DNA from: Vulcanimicrobiota bacterium
GTDB taxonomy: Bacteria; Vulcanimicrobiota; Vulcanimicrobiia; Vulcanimicrobiales; Vulcanimicrobiaceae
Assembly: GCA_013044185.1 (NCBI GenBank)
Contig: JABEUX010000018.1
Coordinates: 1 to 35,517 of the forward strand
Reading direction: 5' to 3'
Length of the DNA stretch: 35,517 nt
Shown in pieces: positions 1 through 8,530 of the stretch. The position numbers and the translations under genes were made by a program. Under the pieces are notes generated by a model. It was not told where the DNA came from, did no database searches, and was given only the letters and a program-made list of their open reading frames with translations. Within the stretch, counting starts at the first letter, position 1. Each line of letters opens with the position of its first letter.

Positions 1-297
1 CGGATCGCGATCGCGAGGGCGATCCTGCGCGACCCACGGATCTTGATCCTCGACGAGGCGACCAGCGCGCTCGATACCCACTCGGAGACGCTGATTGAGT
101 CGGCGCTCGATCGCTTGCTCCCCGGGAGGACGACGCTGATCGTCGCGCACCGCCTCTCGACGATCCGGCGTGCAGATCGTATTCTCTACTTCGCGCACGG
201 TCGGATCGCCGAATCGGGGACCCACGAGGAGTTGATGGCGCTCCACGGGGCCTATGCCGCACTCTACGAGGCCCAGTTCGCCGCGCACCGGGCATGA
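1..297 (+). CDS. ABC transporter ATP-binding protein, C-terminal fragment (truncated by window start)
   Basis: Frame 1 reads [25 protein letters not shown]...[18 protein letters not shown]: Walker B/D-loop and H-loop of an exporter-type ABC ATPase. Confidence 0.93.
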   Translation, partial: RIAIARAILRDPRILILDEATSALDTHSETLIESALDRLLPGRTTLIVAHRLSTIRRADRILYFAHGRIAESGTHEELMALHGAYAALYEAQFAAHRA

Positions 298-316
298 AGC
301 GGGGAGGGCTCGGAGC

Positions 317-344
317 TTAAGTTCCCAGGCGCGAACGCCGATAG
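317..344 (+). promoter_or_regulatory. Possible sigma28-like promoter overlapping the flgB ribosome-binding site
   Basis: TTAAGTTC (317-324) - 12 nt - GCCGATAG (337-344). Same spacing as the other three candidates, but it overlaps the AGGAG SD of flgB. Confidence 0.35.
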
Positions 345-353
345 GAGAAGACG

Positions 354-788
354 ATGGCAGAGATTCCAGGACTCTCGTTCGGTTCGACGGTCGCCGTCCT
401 CAAAGAGGGCTTGTCCGGCGCTGGCCTCGAGCAGACGCAGATTGCGAATAACATCGCCAACGTCAACACGCCAAACTATCGGCGCACGACGACCGATTTC
501 AAAGAACTGCTCGCCGAGTCGTTGGGTACGCCGCCTTCGACGACCGAGTTGCCGATGAAGACCAATAGCTCGCGACAGTTTGCAATTGGCGCCGGAGCGC
601 CGCCGAAGCCATTCGACCCGGTTCCCATCGTCGATACCGGAACGCAGATGCGCGTCGATCGTAGCAACGTCGATATCGATCAAGAGATGGCGCACCTCTC
701 GATGAATTCCGGATACGCTCAAGACATGGCGAAATTACTCCTGCAGCAGTACAACCGGTACTCCGAAGCGATCAAGGAACAACCGTAA
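354..788 (+). CDS. flgB: Flagellar basal-body rod protein FlgB
   Basis: QTQIANNIANVNTPNYRRTTTDFKELL rod-protein signature; followed directly by flgC and fliE; SD AGGAG. Confidence 0.93.
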   Translation: MAEIPGLSFGSTVAVLKEGLSGAGLEQTQIANNIANVNTPNYRRTTTDFKELLAESLGTPPSTTELPMKTNSSRQFAIGAGAPPKPFDPVPIVDTGTQMRVDRSNVDIDQEMAHLSMNSGYAQDMAKLLLQQYNRYSEAIKEQP

Positions 789-789
789 T

Positions 790-1239
790 ATGGGCTTTTA
801 TACCGCGATCGATATCAGCGCCTCGGGGCTTTCGGCGGAACGGTTAGCGATGGACGTCATCGCCAACAACATCGCCAACGCCAACACGACGCTCACGCCG
901 CAGGGCGGCGCGTTCAAACGGCAGTTGGTGGTCTTCGCACAGAAGCCCGATCCGACGACGCAATCGAGCAGCGATCCGTTCAACCCGTTCCACACCTCGA
1001 ACCCCGGCCAAGCTGGCGTCGAGGTACTCGGTATCACGCAAGATCAGTCGCCGGATCGTTTGGTCTTCGATCCAGGCAATCCGCAGGCCGATGCTCGCGG
1101 GTACGTGCACTATCCCAACGTCCAAGTCGTCAAAGAGATGGTCGACATGATGGCCGCCTCGCGTGCCTATCAGGCGAATGTCGCCGCGATCAAAGAGACG
1201 CGTTTGATGAATAGTGCCGAAATCGGCCTCCTCAGCTAG
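790..1239 (+). CDS. flgC: Flagellar basal-body rod protein FlgC
   Basis: DVIANNIANANTT N-terminus and VNVVKEMVDMMAASRAYQANVAAI-type C-terminus (here VQVVKEMVDMMAASRAYQANVAAIKETRLM). Confidence 0.95.
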   Translation: MGFYTAIDISASGLSAERLAMDVIANNIANANTTLTPQGGAFKRQLVVFAQKPDPTTQSSSDPFNPFHTSNPGQAGVEVLGITQDQSPDRLVFDPGNPQADARGYVHYPNVQVVKEMVDMMAASRAYQANVAAIKETRLMNSAEIGLLS

Positions 1240-1259
1240 CGGTTCGTAAGGAGCTTCGT

Positions 1260-1604
1260 ATGGATATCAAGAGCTACGCCGATGCCGTGCGTCACGTTCT
1301 CCCCGGAACCTTCGTTCCCGACGTCACGCCGGGTGGCGGCGGCGGGGCGCCGAGCGCGACCCCCGAGGTCGCTCCGGTCGCCGGCGGTTCGTTCAAGAAC
1401 GCCGTGAAATCATTTTTAACCGGCGTGAACGACAAGATGGCGACCTCGGATCATCTGACGACACAGCTCGCCGCCGGAGAGATCCATAACAGCGGGAAAG
1501 TGATCACCTCGGTCGAGGAGGCGAATCTCGCCTTTCAATTCACGCTCGCGGTACGCAATAAACTTTTGAGCGCGTACCAAGAGATCCAACAGATGCAGGT
1601 CTAG
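1260..1604 (+). CDS. fliE: Flagellar hook-basal body protein FliE
   Basis: C-terminus ITSVEEANLAFQFTLAVRNKLLSAYQEIQQMQV matches FliE; flgB-flgC-fliE order. Confidence 0.93.
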   Translation: MDIKSYADAVRHVLPGTFVPDVTPGGGGGAPSATPEVAPVAGGSFKNAVKSFLTGVNDKMATSDHLTTQLAAGEIHNSGKVITSVEEANLAFQFTLAVRNKLLSAYQEIQQMQV

Positions 1605-1660
1605 CGGGCAATCCTCCCGCCGTTTTCGCAGCCCTAACGCGCGTCGCTCCAGAGATCGAG

Positions 1661-1703
1661 ATCCTCAAAACCCCCGTTCGTATACAAACGGGGGTTTGAG
1701 GAT
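1661..1703. terminator. Palindromic stem-loop between convergent fliE and CPBP gene; candidate bidirectional terminator
   Basis: ATCCTCAAAACCCCCGTTcgtatacAAACGGGGGTTTGAGGAT: long inverted repeat with one A bulge, lying between two converging genes. No clear T tract on the plus strand. Confidence 0.6.
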
Positions 1704-1735
1704 GTGGGGGCCCTAACGGAACTTCGGCCGTTCCC

Positions 1736-2404
1736 TTATCGCACATGCTGAAAAATGATAAGATTCGTAGCGACTGTCATAAGATCATAAACATAGTGAG
1801 ATATTAATGTTACTCCGAGCGATTTGAATCGGTAGCGCAGCCACGTCCAAATAGTAATGATAGGAACCAGCATTAAATCGCTTGTGAAATGGTAGCCGAA
1901 AAATATTGCTCCAGCGATAATCGCGCCAGCTAAGCCGAGATATTGCTGAAGACGGGTCTGAAGCCAAACGTGAAATATCATCTCTTCGACAAATGGGGCG
2001 GTTGGGATCAAAAAGATAAGCGGTGCAACCGTGTCTCCTCGAAAAAAATAATCGTGCAAGGGCGTATGCGACGACGAACTGAAGGCAACAGCTATCATCA
2101 ACTGAGCAAGCCACCATAACAAGCAGGGCACGACACCTAGAACGATTATTTGCTTAACCGTCAGATCGCCAACGACGAGCTTTTTGAACCCTTTAAAGTT
2201 AAAGATCGTTATCGCTGCGAGTGGCATCGTAAGCGTTAAGTTATAGGAAACAAAGATTGCTACGGGGACGCTCAAACCACCGTATCTGAACCCGTAAAGC
2301 GCAAGGTAAAGGAACCAACCAGCCACTACAACGAGGCCAACCCTCGTTGTAGTGACAAATTTTAGGAACGGCGCCTCTGCGCTTGACGTCGATAGGCCAT
2401 TCAC
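1736..2404 (-). CDS. CPBP family intramembrane metalloprotease (Abi/CAAX-protease-like)
   Basis: Multi-pass hydrophobic protein with EEMIFHVWLQTRL, FFGYHF and ISHYVYD motifs of the CPBP family (EExxx(R), FxxxH, HxxxD/N). Confidence 0.8.
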   Translation of the reverse strand: MNGLSTSSAEAPFLKFVTTTRVGLVVVAGWFLYLALYGFRYGGLSVPVAIFVSYNLTLTMPLAAITIFNFKGFKKLVVGDLTVKQIIVLGVVPCLLWWLAQLMIAVAFSSSSHTPLHDYFFRGDTVAPLIFLIPTAPFVEEMIFHVWLQTRLQQYLGLAGAIIAGAIFFGYHFTSDLMLVPIITIWTWLRYRFKSLGVTLISHYVYDLMTVATNLIIFQHVR

Positions 2405-2428
2405 AATACGCTGAAGGCGATCGTAAAG

Positions 2429-3058
2429 CTATGCCGTTTGGTCGAACAGAGCGCCGGACGTACCGGAGGCCGAAATACCAGAGAGAATTATCGAGAAGAA
2501 GCCTGGGACGACGCTCGCAACTCCCTTAGCCATCGCATCCTGCATAAGGCTGTTGATTGTCGCTTGATCGGCCGCTGACAACGCCCCTGCGGATATCGAC
2601 GATCCAGGAACTCTGGACGCGCCTTCAATCGGCGGCATCGGTGGGTCACCACCAGCGTCATTTTTCATCGCTTTGATTGCGGCCTGGCCAGCCGTTCGTA
2701 AAATCGTCATGATCCGCCCGCCGTACTTACCCATAATGTAGCTGACTCCGGCGACGGCAGCGGGATTTTTCTTAAACTGGTTATTTACCCAGTTATATGC
2801 CTTCTCAATGGCCTTAACGATCGGATTGTTGGCAATGCCCCCGCCAGTCGGAGTCGGGGTTGCCGGCGCACCACTGTAGGTGACAATGATTCCGCTTCCG
2901 CCGGAAGAGGGAGGGTTGGATGGGAAATTTCCGATCGTGCATATGGGCTGATTAGTGGGATCGCCTGGGGTGGATGAGCAGGCTGGGCCAACGAGTGCCA
3001 TTTTCGTGAATCCATTCAAAAATACGTGTTGTAAATTAAGGAAGTGTCCCCTTGACAT
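2429..3058 (-). CDS. Orphan Gly/Ala/Pro-rich protein of unknown function, probably co-transcribed with the CPBP protease; alternative start at 3001
   Basis: ORF ends 24 nt before the CPBP start on the same strand; no recognised family. Two Cys near the N-terminus, a cationic amphipathic middle (IVKAIEKAYNWVNNQFKKNPAAVAGVSYIMGKYGGRIM) and a hydrophobic C-terminus. Internal ATG (MALVGPACSS...) at 3001 is a plausible true start. Confidence 0.55.
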   Translation of the reverse strand: MSRGHFLNLQHVFLNGFTKMALVGPACSSTPGDPTNQPICTIGNFPSNPPSSGGSGIIVTYSGAPATPTPTGGGIANNPIVKAIEKAYNWVNNQFKKNPAAVAGVSYIMGKYGGRIMTILRTAGQAAIKAMKNDAGGDPPMPPIEGASRVPGSSISAGALSAADQATINSLMQDAMAKGVASVVPGFFSIILSGISASGTSGALFDQTA

Positions 3059-3217
3059 TCATGATCCATCGAACCAAGGGGCGTGCGATTACCGCTCAGC
3101 CGCGTCGCCCGCGACGCCAAGCGGCCCAGCGTGAAAAGCCGGGGCACTCGCCCTTTTTACCAGAGGTTTACACTACGCGCGCCGACCTTTCGCGCACCGC
3201 TCGGCCATGCTCCCCGC

Positions 3218-3244
3218 CGTTTGCCCACAAACGCACGTTTGTGG
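3218..3244. repeat. Alternating inverted repeats CGTTTG / CCACAAACG / CGTTTGTGG
   Basis: CCACAAACG-ca-CGTTTGTGG (3225-3244) is a perfect 9-bp inverted repeat. CGTTTG at 3218-3223 can alternatively pair with CAAACG at 3228-3233. Confidence 0.6.
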
Positions 3245-3491
3245 CGGCTCAAAAGCAAGTAAGCGCGCGGAAAGCCCGTCATAGCGTCGCGCACGTGCAA
3301 TCGCGACCCGCGATCCATTCGGCTGTCGTATCGCTCGACCAACGGTCGATTCGGATCGCTAGGGTTTGGCGAACAGCGTGAAGCTCGACCGATGCTCGAT
3401 TTTGCACTCCCGAATATCGCAGAGGGCGACCGGAAGCCACGTCGGGCTCCGCAGCGAATCCCGCCGGCCCACCGTCAGGGCCCACGGCGGC

Positions 3492-3519
3492 TAAAATCCC
3501 GCCTCTTTTTCGCCGATAG
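3492..3519 (+). promoter_or_regulatory. Sigma28/FliA-like promoter upstream of flgF/flgG operon
   Basis: TAAAATCC (3492-3499) - 12 nt - GCCGATAG (3512-3519); close to the enterobacterial consensus TAAAGTTT-N11-GCCGATAA. Confidence 0.65.
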
Positions 3520-3636
3520 AAGAAGTGAACGCGGCTGGACGACCTCTCGCACGGGGGCGGGGCCGCGGGTTGAACCTGATCGATTGATGGTTCGACCATG
3601 ATACAGAACACCGAATCCGTGCGGAGGGTCTTTGTA

Positions 3637-4434
3637 TTGGTACGCGGTCTTTATACCTCGGCGAGCGGGATGCTCGTCGCCCAGCAACTCGCCGACACGG
3701 TGGCGAATAACCTCGCCAACGTCAACACTAATGGCTTCAAACAGACGTTGCTGGAGATTCAATCCGCCCCGACGCTCGACATCTACCGTTTGCAGACCGA
3801 TCCGGGTCCGCGAACGGGGAAGAACGCGCTCCCGGGCGTCCCCGTCGCCGCGCAGGTCGGGCAACTCGGCACTGGCGCGTGGGTCTACGATACCCCTGAG
3901 ACCTTCTCGCAAGGCCCGCTGCAGGCGACCGGAAATCCGTACGATCTCGCACTCGGTGGAACGAACGCGTTTTTCAACGTGCAGACGCCTCAGGGGGTCC
4001 GCTACACGCGCGACGGCCAATTCACGGTCAATCCCAACGGCAATCTGGTAACGATGGACGGCAACTTGGTCCTCGGCCAAAATGGCCCGATTCAGGTGCA
4101 GCAACAGCAGGGCGCGGTCACCGTCGGCCCCGACGGGACGGTTTCGCAGAACGGTATCACGATCGATCGCCTCGCACTTACGCAATTCAATAATCTCGTC
4201 GGCCTGCGCAAGCAAGGCAATAATCTGTTCGTCAATACCGGCAACGCGCAACCGCAAGCAACCGCGAATGCGACGGTCATTCAAGGGTCGCTTGAGAAGA
4301 GCAACTCCAACGTCGTGCGGTCGATGGTCGATCTTATCGTCGCCGAGCGCTGGTTCGATTCGAACTCCAAGTCGGTAACAATCCAAGATCAAACTACTCA
4401 GCTGGCGATTCAAGGCGTCGGCACCACGCCATAA
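3637..4434 (+). CDS. flgF: Flagellar basal-body rod protein, FlgF/FlgG type (first paralogue)
   Basis: LVRGLYTSASGMLVAQQLADTVANNLANVNTNGFKQ and C-terminal SNVVRSMVDLIVAERWFDSNSKSV. Start revised from 3598 to TTG 3637, preceded by GGAGGG at 3623-3628. FlgF versus FlgG assignment rests on position. Confidence 0.85.
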   Translation: MVRGLYTSASGMLVAQQLADTVANNLANVNTNGFKQTLLEIQSAPTLDIYRLQTDPGPRTGKNALPGVPVAAQVGQLGTGAWVYDTPETFSQGPLQATGNPYDLALGGTNAFFNVQTPQGVRYTRDGQFTVNPNGNLVTMDGNLVLGQNGPIQVQQQQGAVTVGPDGTVSQNGITIDRLALTQFNNLVGLRKQGNNLFVNTGNAQPQATANATVIQGSLEKSNSNVVRSMVDLIVAERWFDSNSKSVTIQDQTTQLAIQGVGTTP

Positions 4435-4455
4435 CGGAGAGAGGCAACTTCTATC

Positions 4456-5244
4456 ATGATGCGAGCGCTCTATACGGCCGCCAGCGGGATGATCGCCCAA
4501 CAATACAATATGGACACGATCTCCAATAACTTAGCGAACGTCGATACCACGGGCTTCCGTCGTAACGTCGCGCACTTCCAGGATCTGGTCTACCAGCAAA
4601 TCCAGGCACCGGGTGCGCCGATTGGCGCCTCGATCGTTCCGGTCGGTCAGCAGGTTGGTTTGGGCGTGAAGGTCGGCTCCTCGGAGAAAGTCTTCACCCA
4701 AGGCTCGTTGCAGCAGACCGGCAACCCGCTCGACGTGGCGATCCAGGGAGATGGTTTTTTCCAGGTGACGCTTCCCGACGGCACGACCGGCTACACGCGC
4801 GATGGCTCGTTTAAGGTCGATGCGAATGGCGCGGTCGTCACCGCGGACGGCTACTTCGTCCAGCCGCAGATCACGATTCCGGCGAATGCGACCTCGGTGC
4901 AGATCGGGCAGGACGGCACGGTGACCGCCCTCGTTCCCGGCAGCGCGATTCCGCAGCAACTCGGGCAGCTCACCCTCGCTCGTTTCGTCAACAATGCCGG
5001 GCTCTCGCCGATCGGCGGACAGAATATTTACACGCAGACGGCAGCGAGCGGCCCTCCGGTCGTGACCCAGCCCGAACTCAACGGTGCCGGCTCGCTCCAG
5101 AGCGGCTACCTCGAGAACTCGAACGTTCAGGTCGTGAACGAAATCGTGAATATGATCGTCTCGCAACGCGCGTTTGAAGCAAACTCCAAGGCGATCACTG
5201 CCTCGGACCAGATGCTTCAGACGGCGAATAATTTGGTGCAGTAA
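4456..5244 (+). CDS. flgG: Flagellar distal rod protein FlgG
   Basis: MMRALYTAASGMIAQQYNMDTISNNLANVDTTGFRRN...NVQVVNEIVNMIVSQRAFEANSKAITASDQMLQTANNLVQ. Confidence 0.95.
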   Translation: MMRALYTAASGMIAQQYNMDTISNNLANVDTTGFRRNVAHFQDLVYQQIQAPGAPIGASIVPVGQQVGLGVKVGSSEKVFTQGSLQQTGNPLDVAIQGDGFFQVTLPDGTTGYTRDGSFKVDANGAVVTADGYFVQPQITIPANATSVQIGQDGTVTALVPGSAIPQQLGQLTLARFVNNAGLSPIGGQNIYTQTAASGPPVVTQPELNGAGSLQSGYLENSNVQVVNEIVNMIVSQRAFEANSKAITASDQMLQTANNLVQ

Positions 5245-5249
5245 CGAAC

Positions 5250-5966
5250 GTGCGCACCGTGCTCGTTGGATGTATGCTGCTCCTGTCGGTCCTCCATGCG
5301 CGACCGGCAGCGGCAGCATACTCCCACGCGCAGCGCATCCCCGCCGCCGAACTCGCGGCGCTCGCTCGTGCGGCGATCGCTCGGCTGCCCCACGGTGCCG
5401 ATATCGCCTATCTTCCCGTCTCGGCGCTCTCCGACCAGTTCGTCGATCTCGGCCGCGTCTCGCTGCATCTGCGCTCGCCGCTGGTAACCTCGGCGTACGT
5501 GAACGTCCCAATCGCGATCGATCTCAACGGGCACTTCTTGCGTACCGTTTTCGTCGGCTATCGCATCCAGCATTACGTCATGGCGGCGACGGCCTCGCAC
5601 GATCTGGCTCCAGGAACCGTTCTTTCAGCGCAGGATCTGAAGATGGCGATGGTGCCCTTTAGCGGTCTTCCGCTCAACGGAACGAAGGTGCTCGTCGGTC
5701 GGCAGATTATCGCGCCGGTCCGTGCGGGGCAACCGATCGCCATCGAACAGACCCTGGTGAACGAGATCGTCCGCGCCGGGATGAGCTGCGTCCTCGTGAT
5801 TCGCGACCATGGCGTCTCGCTCGTCGCCGACGTCATCGCTCGCAGCAGCGGTGGGCTCGGCGATCAGGTCTCGCTCTATAATCCCGAAACCAATAAATTA
5901 CTCTCCGGCACGGTAGTCGGGCCGGATCGCGTCGAACTCGATCTCTCCGGAGGAGATGGACGATGA
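5250..5966 (+). CDS. flgA: Flagellar basal-body P-ring formation chaperone FlgA
   Basis: Signal peptide; SAF-like HDLAPGTVLSAQDLKMAMVPFSGLP...AGQPIAIEQTLVNEIVRAGMSCVLVIRDHGVSLVADVIARSSGGLGDQVSLYNPETNKLLSGTVVGPDRVEL; adjacent to flgG and flgH. Confidence 0.9.
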   Translation: MRTVLVGCMLLLSVLHARPAAAAYSHAQRIPAAELAALARAAIARLPHGADIAYLPVSALSDQFVDLGRVSLHLRSPLVTSAYVNVPIAIDLNGHFLRTVFVGYRIQHYVMAATASHDLAPGTVLSAQDLKMAMVPFSGLPLNGTKVLVGRQIIAPVRAGQPIAIEQTLVNEIVRAGMSCVLVIRDHGVSLVADVIARSSGGLGDQVSLYNPETNKLLSGTVVGPDRVELDLSGGDGR

Positions 5967-6568
5967 ACCGAATGATTCGTAAGCTCGCGCTCGTTGGGCT
6001 CTGCCTCTCGCTCGTACCTGCGAGCGCGCTCGCAGGCTCGCTCTACGTGCCCGCACCGGCGCCGGCGGGCCCGGGGCATCCGTTGCAGTTGGGCCCCGAT
6101 CATCGCGCCTCGCAGATCGGCGACCTCGTCTACGTCGTCTACGATTTTAGCGTGGCGAGCAATAGTTCGAATATCGTCAACAACAGCAAGACCGCGAGTC
6201 TCGGATATCCCGGCGCAACGGGAAACCTTGCGTTGGCCTTCCTACGCATCCCCACCTCGATCGGAGGTTCGTCGCAAGTGCAGTCGCAGACGCAGCATAC
6301 CGGGCAGAACAGCTTCGTTTCGGCGATGATGGCGACGGTGACCAACGTGCTGCCGAGCGGGGTCCTGCAGATCGAGGGCAACCAAGGCCTCACTGTCAAC
6401 GGGAGCGCGCAGGTATTGCACGTGATCGGCTACGTTCGCCCCGAAGATATCGATTCGACCGACCAGGTGTTGAGTTCGCGCATCGCCGACGTTCAGGCAA
6501 CCTTCTCGGGGAATTTCCAGGAGGGCCATAAGGGGCTCATCCGTAAGCTGTTGGATTTCCTTTTCTAG
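5963..6568 (+). CDS. flgH: Flagellar L-ring protein FlgH
   Basis: Position between flgA and flgI; ...LPSGVLQIEGNQGLTVNGSAQVLHVIGYVRPEDIDSTDQVLSSRIADVQATFSG matches the FlgH C-terminal half. Confidence 0.9.
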   Translation: MNRMIRKLALVGLCLSLVPASALAGSLYVPAPAPAGPGHPLQLGPDHRASQIGDLVYVVYDFSVASNSSNIVNNSKTASLGYPGATGNLALAFLRIPTSIGGSSQVQSQTQHTGQNSFVSAMMATVTNVLPSGVLQIEGNQGLTVNGSAQVLHVIGYVRPEDIDSTDQVLSSRIADVQATFSGNFQEGHKGLIRKLLDFLF

Positions 6569-6570
6569 CC

Positions 6571-7719
6571 ATGAACGCTCGCAGCAACGCCCTCCGTCGA
6601 ATCGCCGCCTTGGTGGCTTCATTCGCTTTTCTCGCGACGCTCGCCGCGCCGCAAGCAACGATGGCGGCGTTTTACGAGCGCGTGCTCGTGAAGAACATCG
6701 CGCGCGTTCAGGGCGTCACCTCGAATCAGCTCGTCGGGTACGGCGTCGTCGTCGGCCTCCAGGGAACCGGCGATTCGACCTCGGTCCTCTTCACCAGCCA
6801 GACGATCCAGAATATCCTCCAATCATTCGGGCTCACCGTCAGCAGCCAAGCCGTCCGGACGCGCGATGTCGCTGCGGTGATCGTCACTGCATCGCTGCCG
6901 CCGTTCGCGCACCAGGGCGATAAGATCGACGTCACTGTTTCGGCGATGGGCGACTCATCGACGCTGCAGGGCGGCACCTTGGTCCTTACCGAGTTGCACG
7001 CTGCGAACAACCTCGTCTACGCAACCGCCCAAGGACCGATCTCGGTCGGGGGGTTCGTCGCGGGGCCCGCGGCGGGGAATAGCGTGACGCAAAATTACAC
7101 CGCCGTCGGCATGGTGCCGCGCGGCGGCATCGTCGCCCGCAGTATGAAGACGCCGATCACGAACGGGAACGGGAGCGGATTCAACTATGTGTTGACGACC
7201 CCCGATTTTAAAACCGCAGCCGACCTCGCCTACACGCTCAACGGACGCTTTGGGTATGGCACCGCTCGCGCGCTCGACGCCGAAACGATTCACGTGACGT
7301 TGCCACCTGCGTACGCGGGAAATGTCGTGCAATTTCTCGCCGACGCATCCGATCTCGGCGTTCAGCAAGACGAACCCGCGATGGTCGTGATGAACGAGCG
7401 GACGGGCACGATCGTCTTCGGAGGAGATATCAAGCTCGCGCCCTGTGCGATCGCCCACGGCAACCTCACGATTACGATTTCGACGCGGAATAAAGTCGTC
7501 CAGCAACCCTTTACCACCGCATCGCCCGGCACGCAGAGCAATACCACGGTAACCGCGACCAATAAGGGCAAGCGCCTTGAGTTTATCGCCGGCGCTGCGA
7601 CGCTCGCATCGGTCGTGCGCGCGCTGAACACGCTGGGAGTGGCGCCTCGCGACCTCATTGCAATCGTCCAGGCACTCCGTCGTGCGGGATCCTTGCAAGC
7701 GGAGGTGGTCTTACAATAA
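6571..7719 (+). CDS. flgI: Flagellar P-ring protein FlgI
   Basis: RVQGVTSNQLVGYGVVVGLQGTGDST...QTIQNILQSFGLTV...VVMNERTGTIVFGGDIKLAPCAIAHGNLTITI. Confidence 0.96.
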   Translation: MNARSNALRRIAALVASFAFLATLAAPQATMAAFYERVLVKNIARVQGVTSNQLVGYGVVVGLQGTGDSTSVLFTSQTIQNILQSFGLTVSSQAVRTRDVAAVIVTASLPPFAHQGDKIDVTVSAMGDSSTLQGGTLVLTELHAANNLVYATAQGPISVGGFVAGPAAGNSVTQNYTAVGMVPRGGIVARSMKTPITNGNGSGFNYVLTTPDFKTAADLAYTLNGRFGYGTARALDAETIHVTLPPAYAGNVVQFLADASDLGVQQDEPAMVVMNERTGTIVFGGDIKLAPCAIAHGNLTITISTRNKVVQQPFTTASPGTQSNTTVTATNKGKRLEFIAGAATLASVVRALNTLGVAPRDLIAIVQALRRAGSLQAEVVLQ

Positions 7720-8057
7720 TGAGCGAGATTGGGAAAGCGGCGCCGACGCCTTTAACGCCGGTACAGCAGCAGGCAATGAAGCGGCTCGACCAGGCGGCGA
7801 CGCAACTCGAAGGCGTCTTCCTTCAACTCGTCATGGGTGCGATGGATAAAACCGTATCGCACGATTCGATTTTCGGCAAACAGAGTAACGGCGAGCGAAT
7901 CTTCCAGTCGATGCTCGATCAGCAGCGCGCCGAGCAGATGGCCAAGACCGGAAGCATTGGGATCGCCAAAATGTTGGAGGAGCAGCTCAAAGCGAGCGTT
8001 CTCTCCGATGCATCGCAGGAAGCAAAAGTGAACGTCAAGAGGAGTAGCGGACCGTGA
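7719..8057 (+). CDS. flgJ: Rod-binding (FlgJ N-terminal domain) protein lacking a muramidase domain
   Basis: LDQAATQLEGVFLQLVMGAMDKTV...GERIFQSMLDQQRAEQMAKTGSIGIAKML; 112 aa only; TAATG overlap with flgI. Confidence 0.85.
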   Translation: MSEIGKAAPTPLTPVQQQAMKRLDQAATQLEGVFLQLVMGAMDKTVSHDSIFGKQSNGERIFQSMLDQQRAEQMAKTGSIGIAKMLEEQLKASVLSDASQEAKVNVKRSSGP

Positions 8058-8530
8058 GCGATTCATGGGAAATTTTTGCTCGAACGCTGGGAACGGAATC
8101 TGAAGCGCTGCGCCTCCTCGGCGAGCGGGCCCAGGCCCTTTCCAAAGCTTTGGTTCATCTCGACGCCGAGCAAATCTCGGTCGCTCAGCGCGAACTCGAT
8201 GAGGCTCGCGAGGCCTTTTCGCACGCTGCATCCGAGCGTCGGGCGATGCAAGTGCGCGGCTTCGGCACGATGACGTTGCGACAAGTCTGTAGTTACGCTC
8301 CTCCCGCGCTGGCGTGGGAAATGAATCAGCGCCTCGCCGAGCTGATGACGAGTTCCATTGGAGTGACGATTACGAATAACAACAATAAAGCGCTCATCGC
8401 CGGCGGCATGGATCGTTTGGTCAAGACGACCTTGGCAATGCAGCGCGCCGCGAGCGAACCGAGCACCTATCGTCGACGCGGTTTCGTCGCTCCGCCGAAT
8501 AACAGCGTCTTGGTGAGTAGTAAGGCATGA
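8054..8530 (+). CDS. FlgN-like flagellar export chaperone
   Basis: Small helical protein between flgJ and flgK with overlapping GTGA/ATGA junctions; assignment mainly from synteny. Confidence 0.6.
   Translation: MSDSWEIFARTLGTESEALRLLGERAQALSKALVHLDAEQISVAQRELDEAREAFSHAASERRAMQVRGFGTMTLRQVCSYAPPALAWEMNQRLAELMTSSIGVTITNNNNKALIAGGMDRLVKTTLAMQRAASEPSTYRRRGFVAPPNNSVLVSSKA

Noticed and set aside
3052-3381. 109-aa plus-strand ORF in the fliE-flgF intergenic region
   Set aside because: Very Arg-rich composition, no SD, no recognisable domain; region better explained as non-coding with inverted repeats.
3541-3600. Possible tRNA suggested by the GGTTCGACC motif
   Set aside because: No acceptor stem, D arm or anticodon arm can be arranged around it; it is only a short hairpin.
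3475-4503. 342-aa minus-strand ORF covering flgF
   Set aside because: Antisense shadow ORF of a clear rod protein gene.
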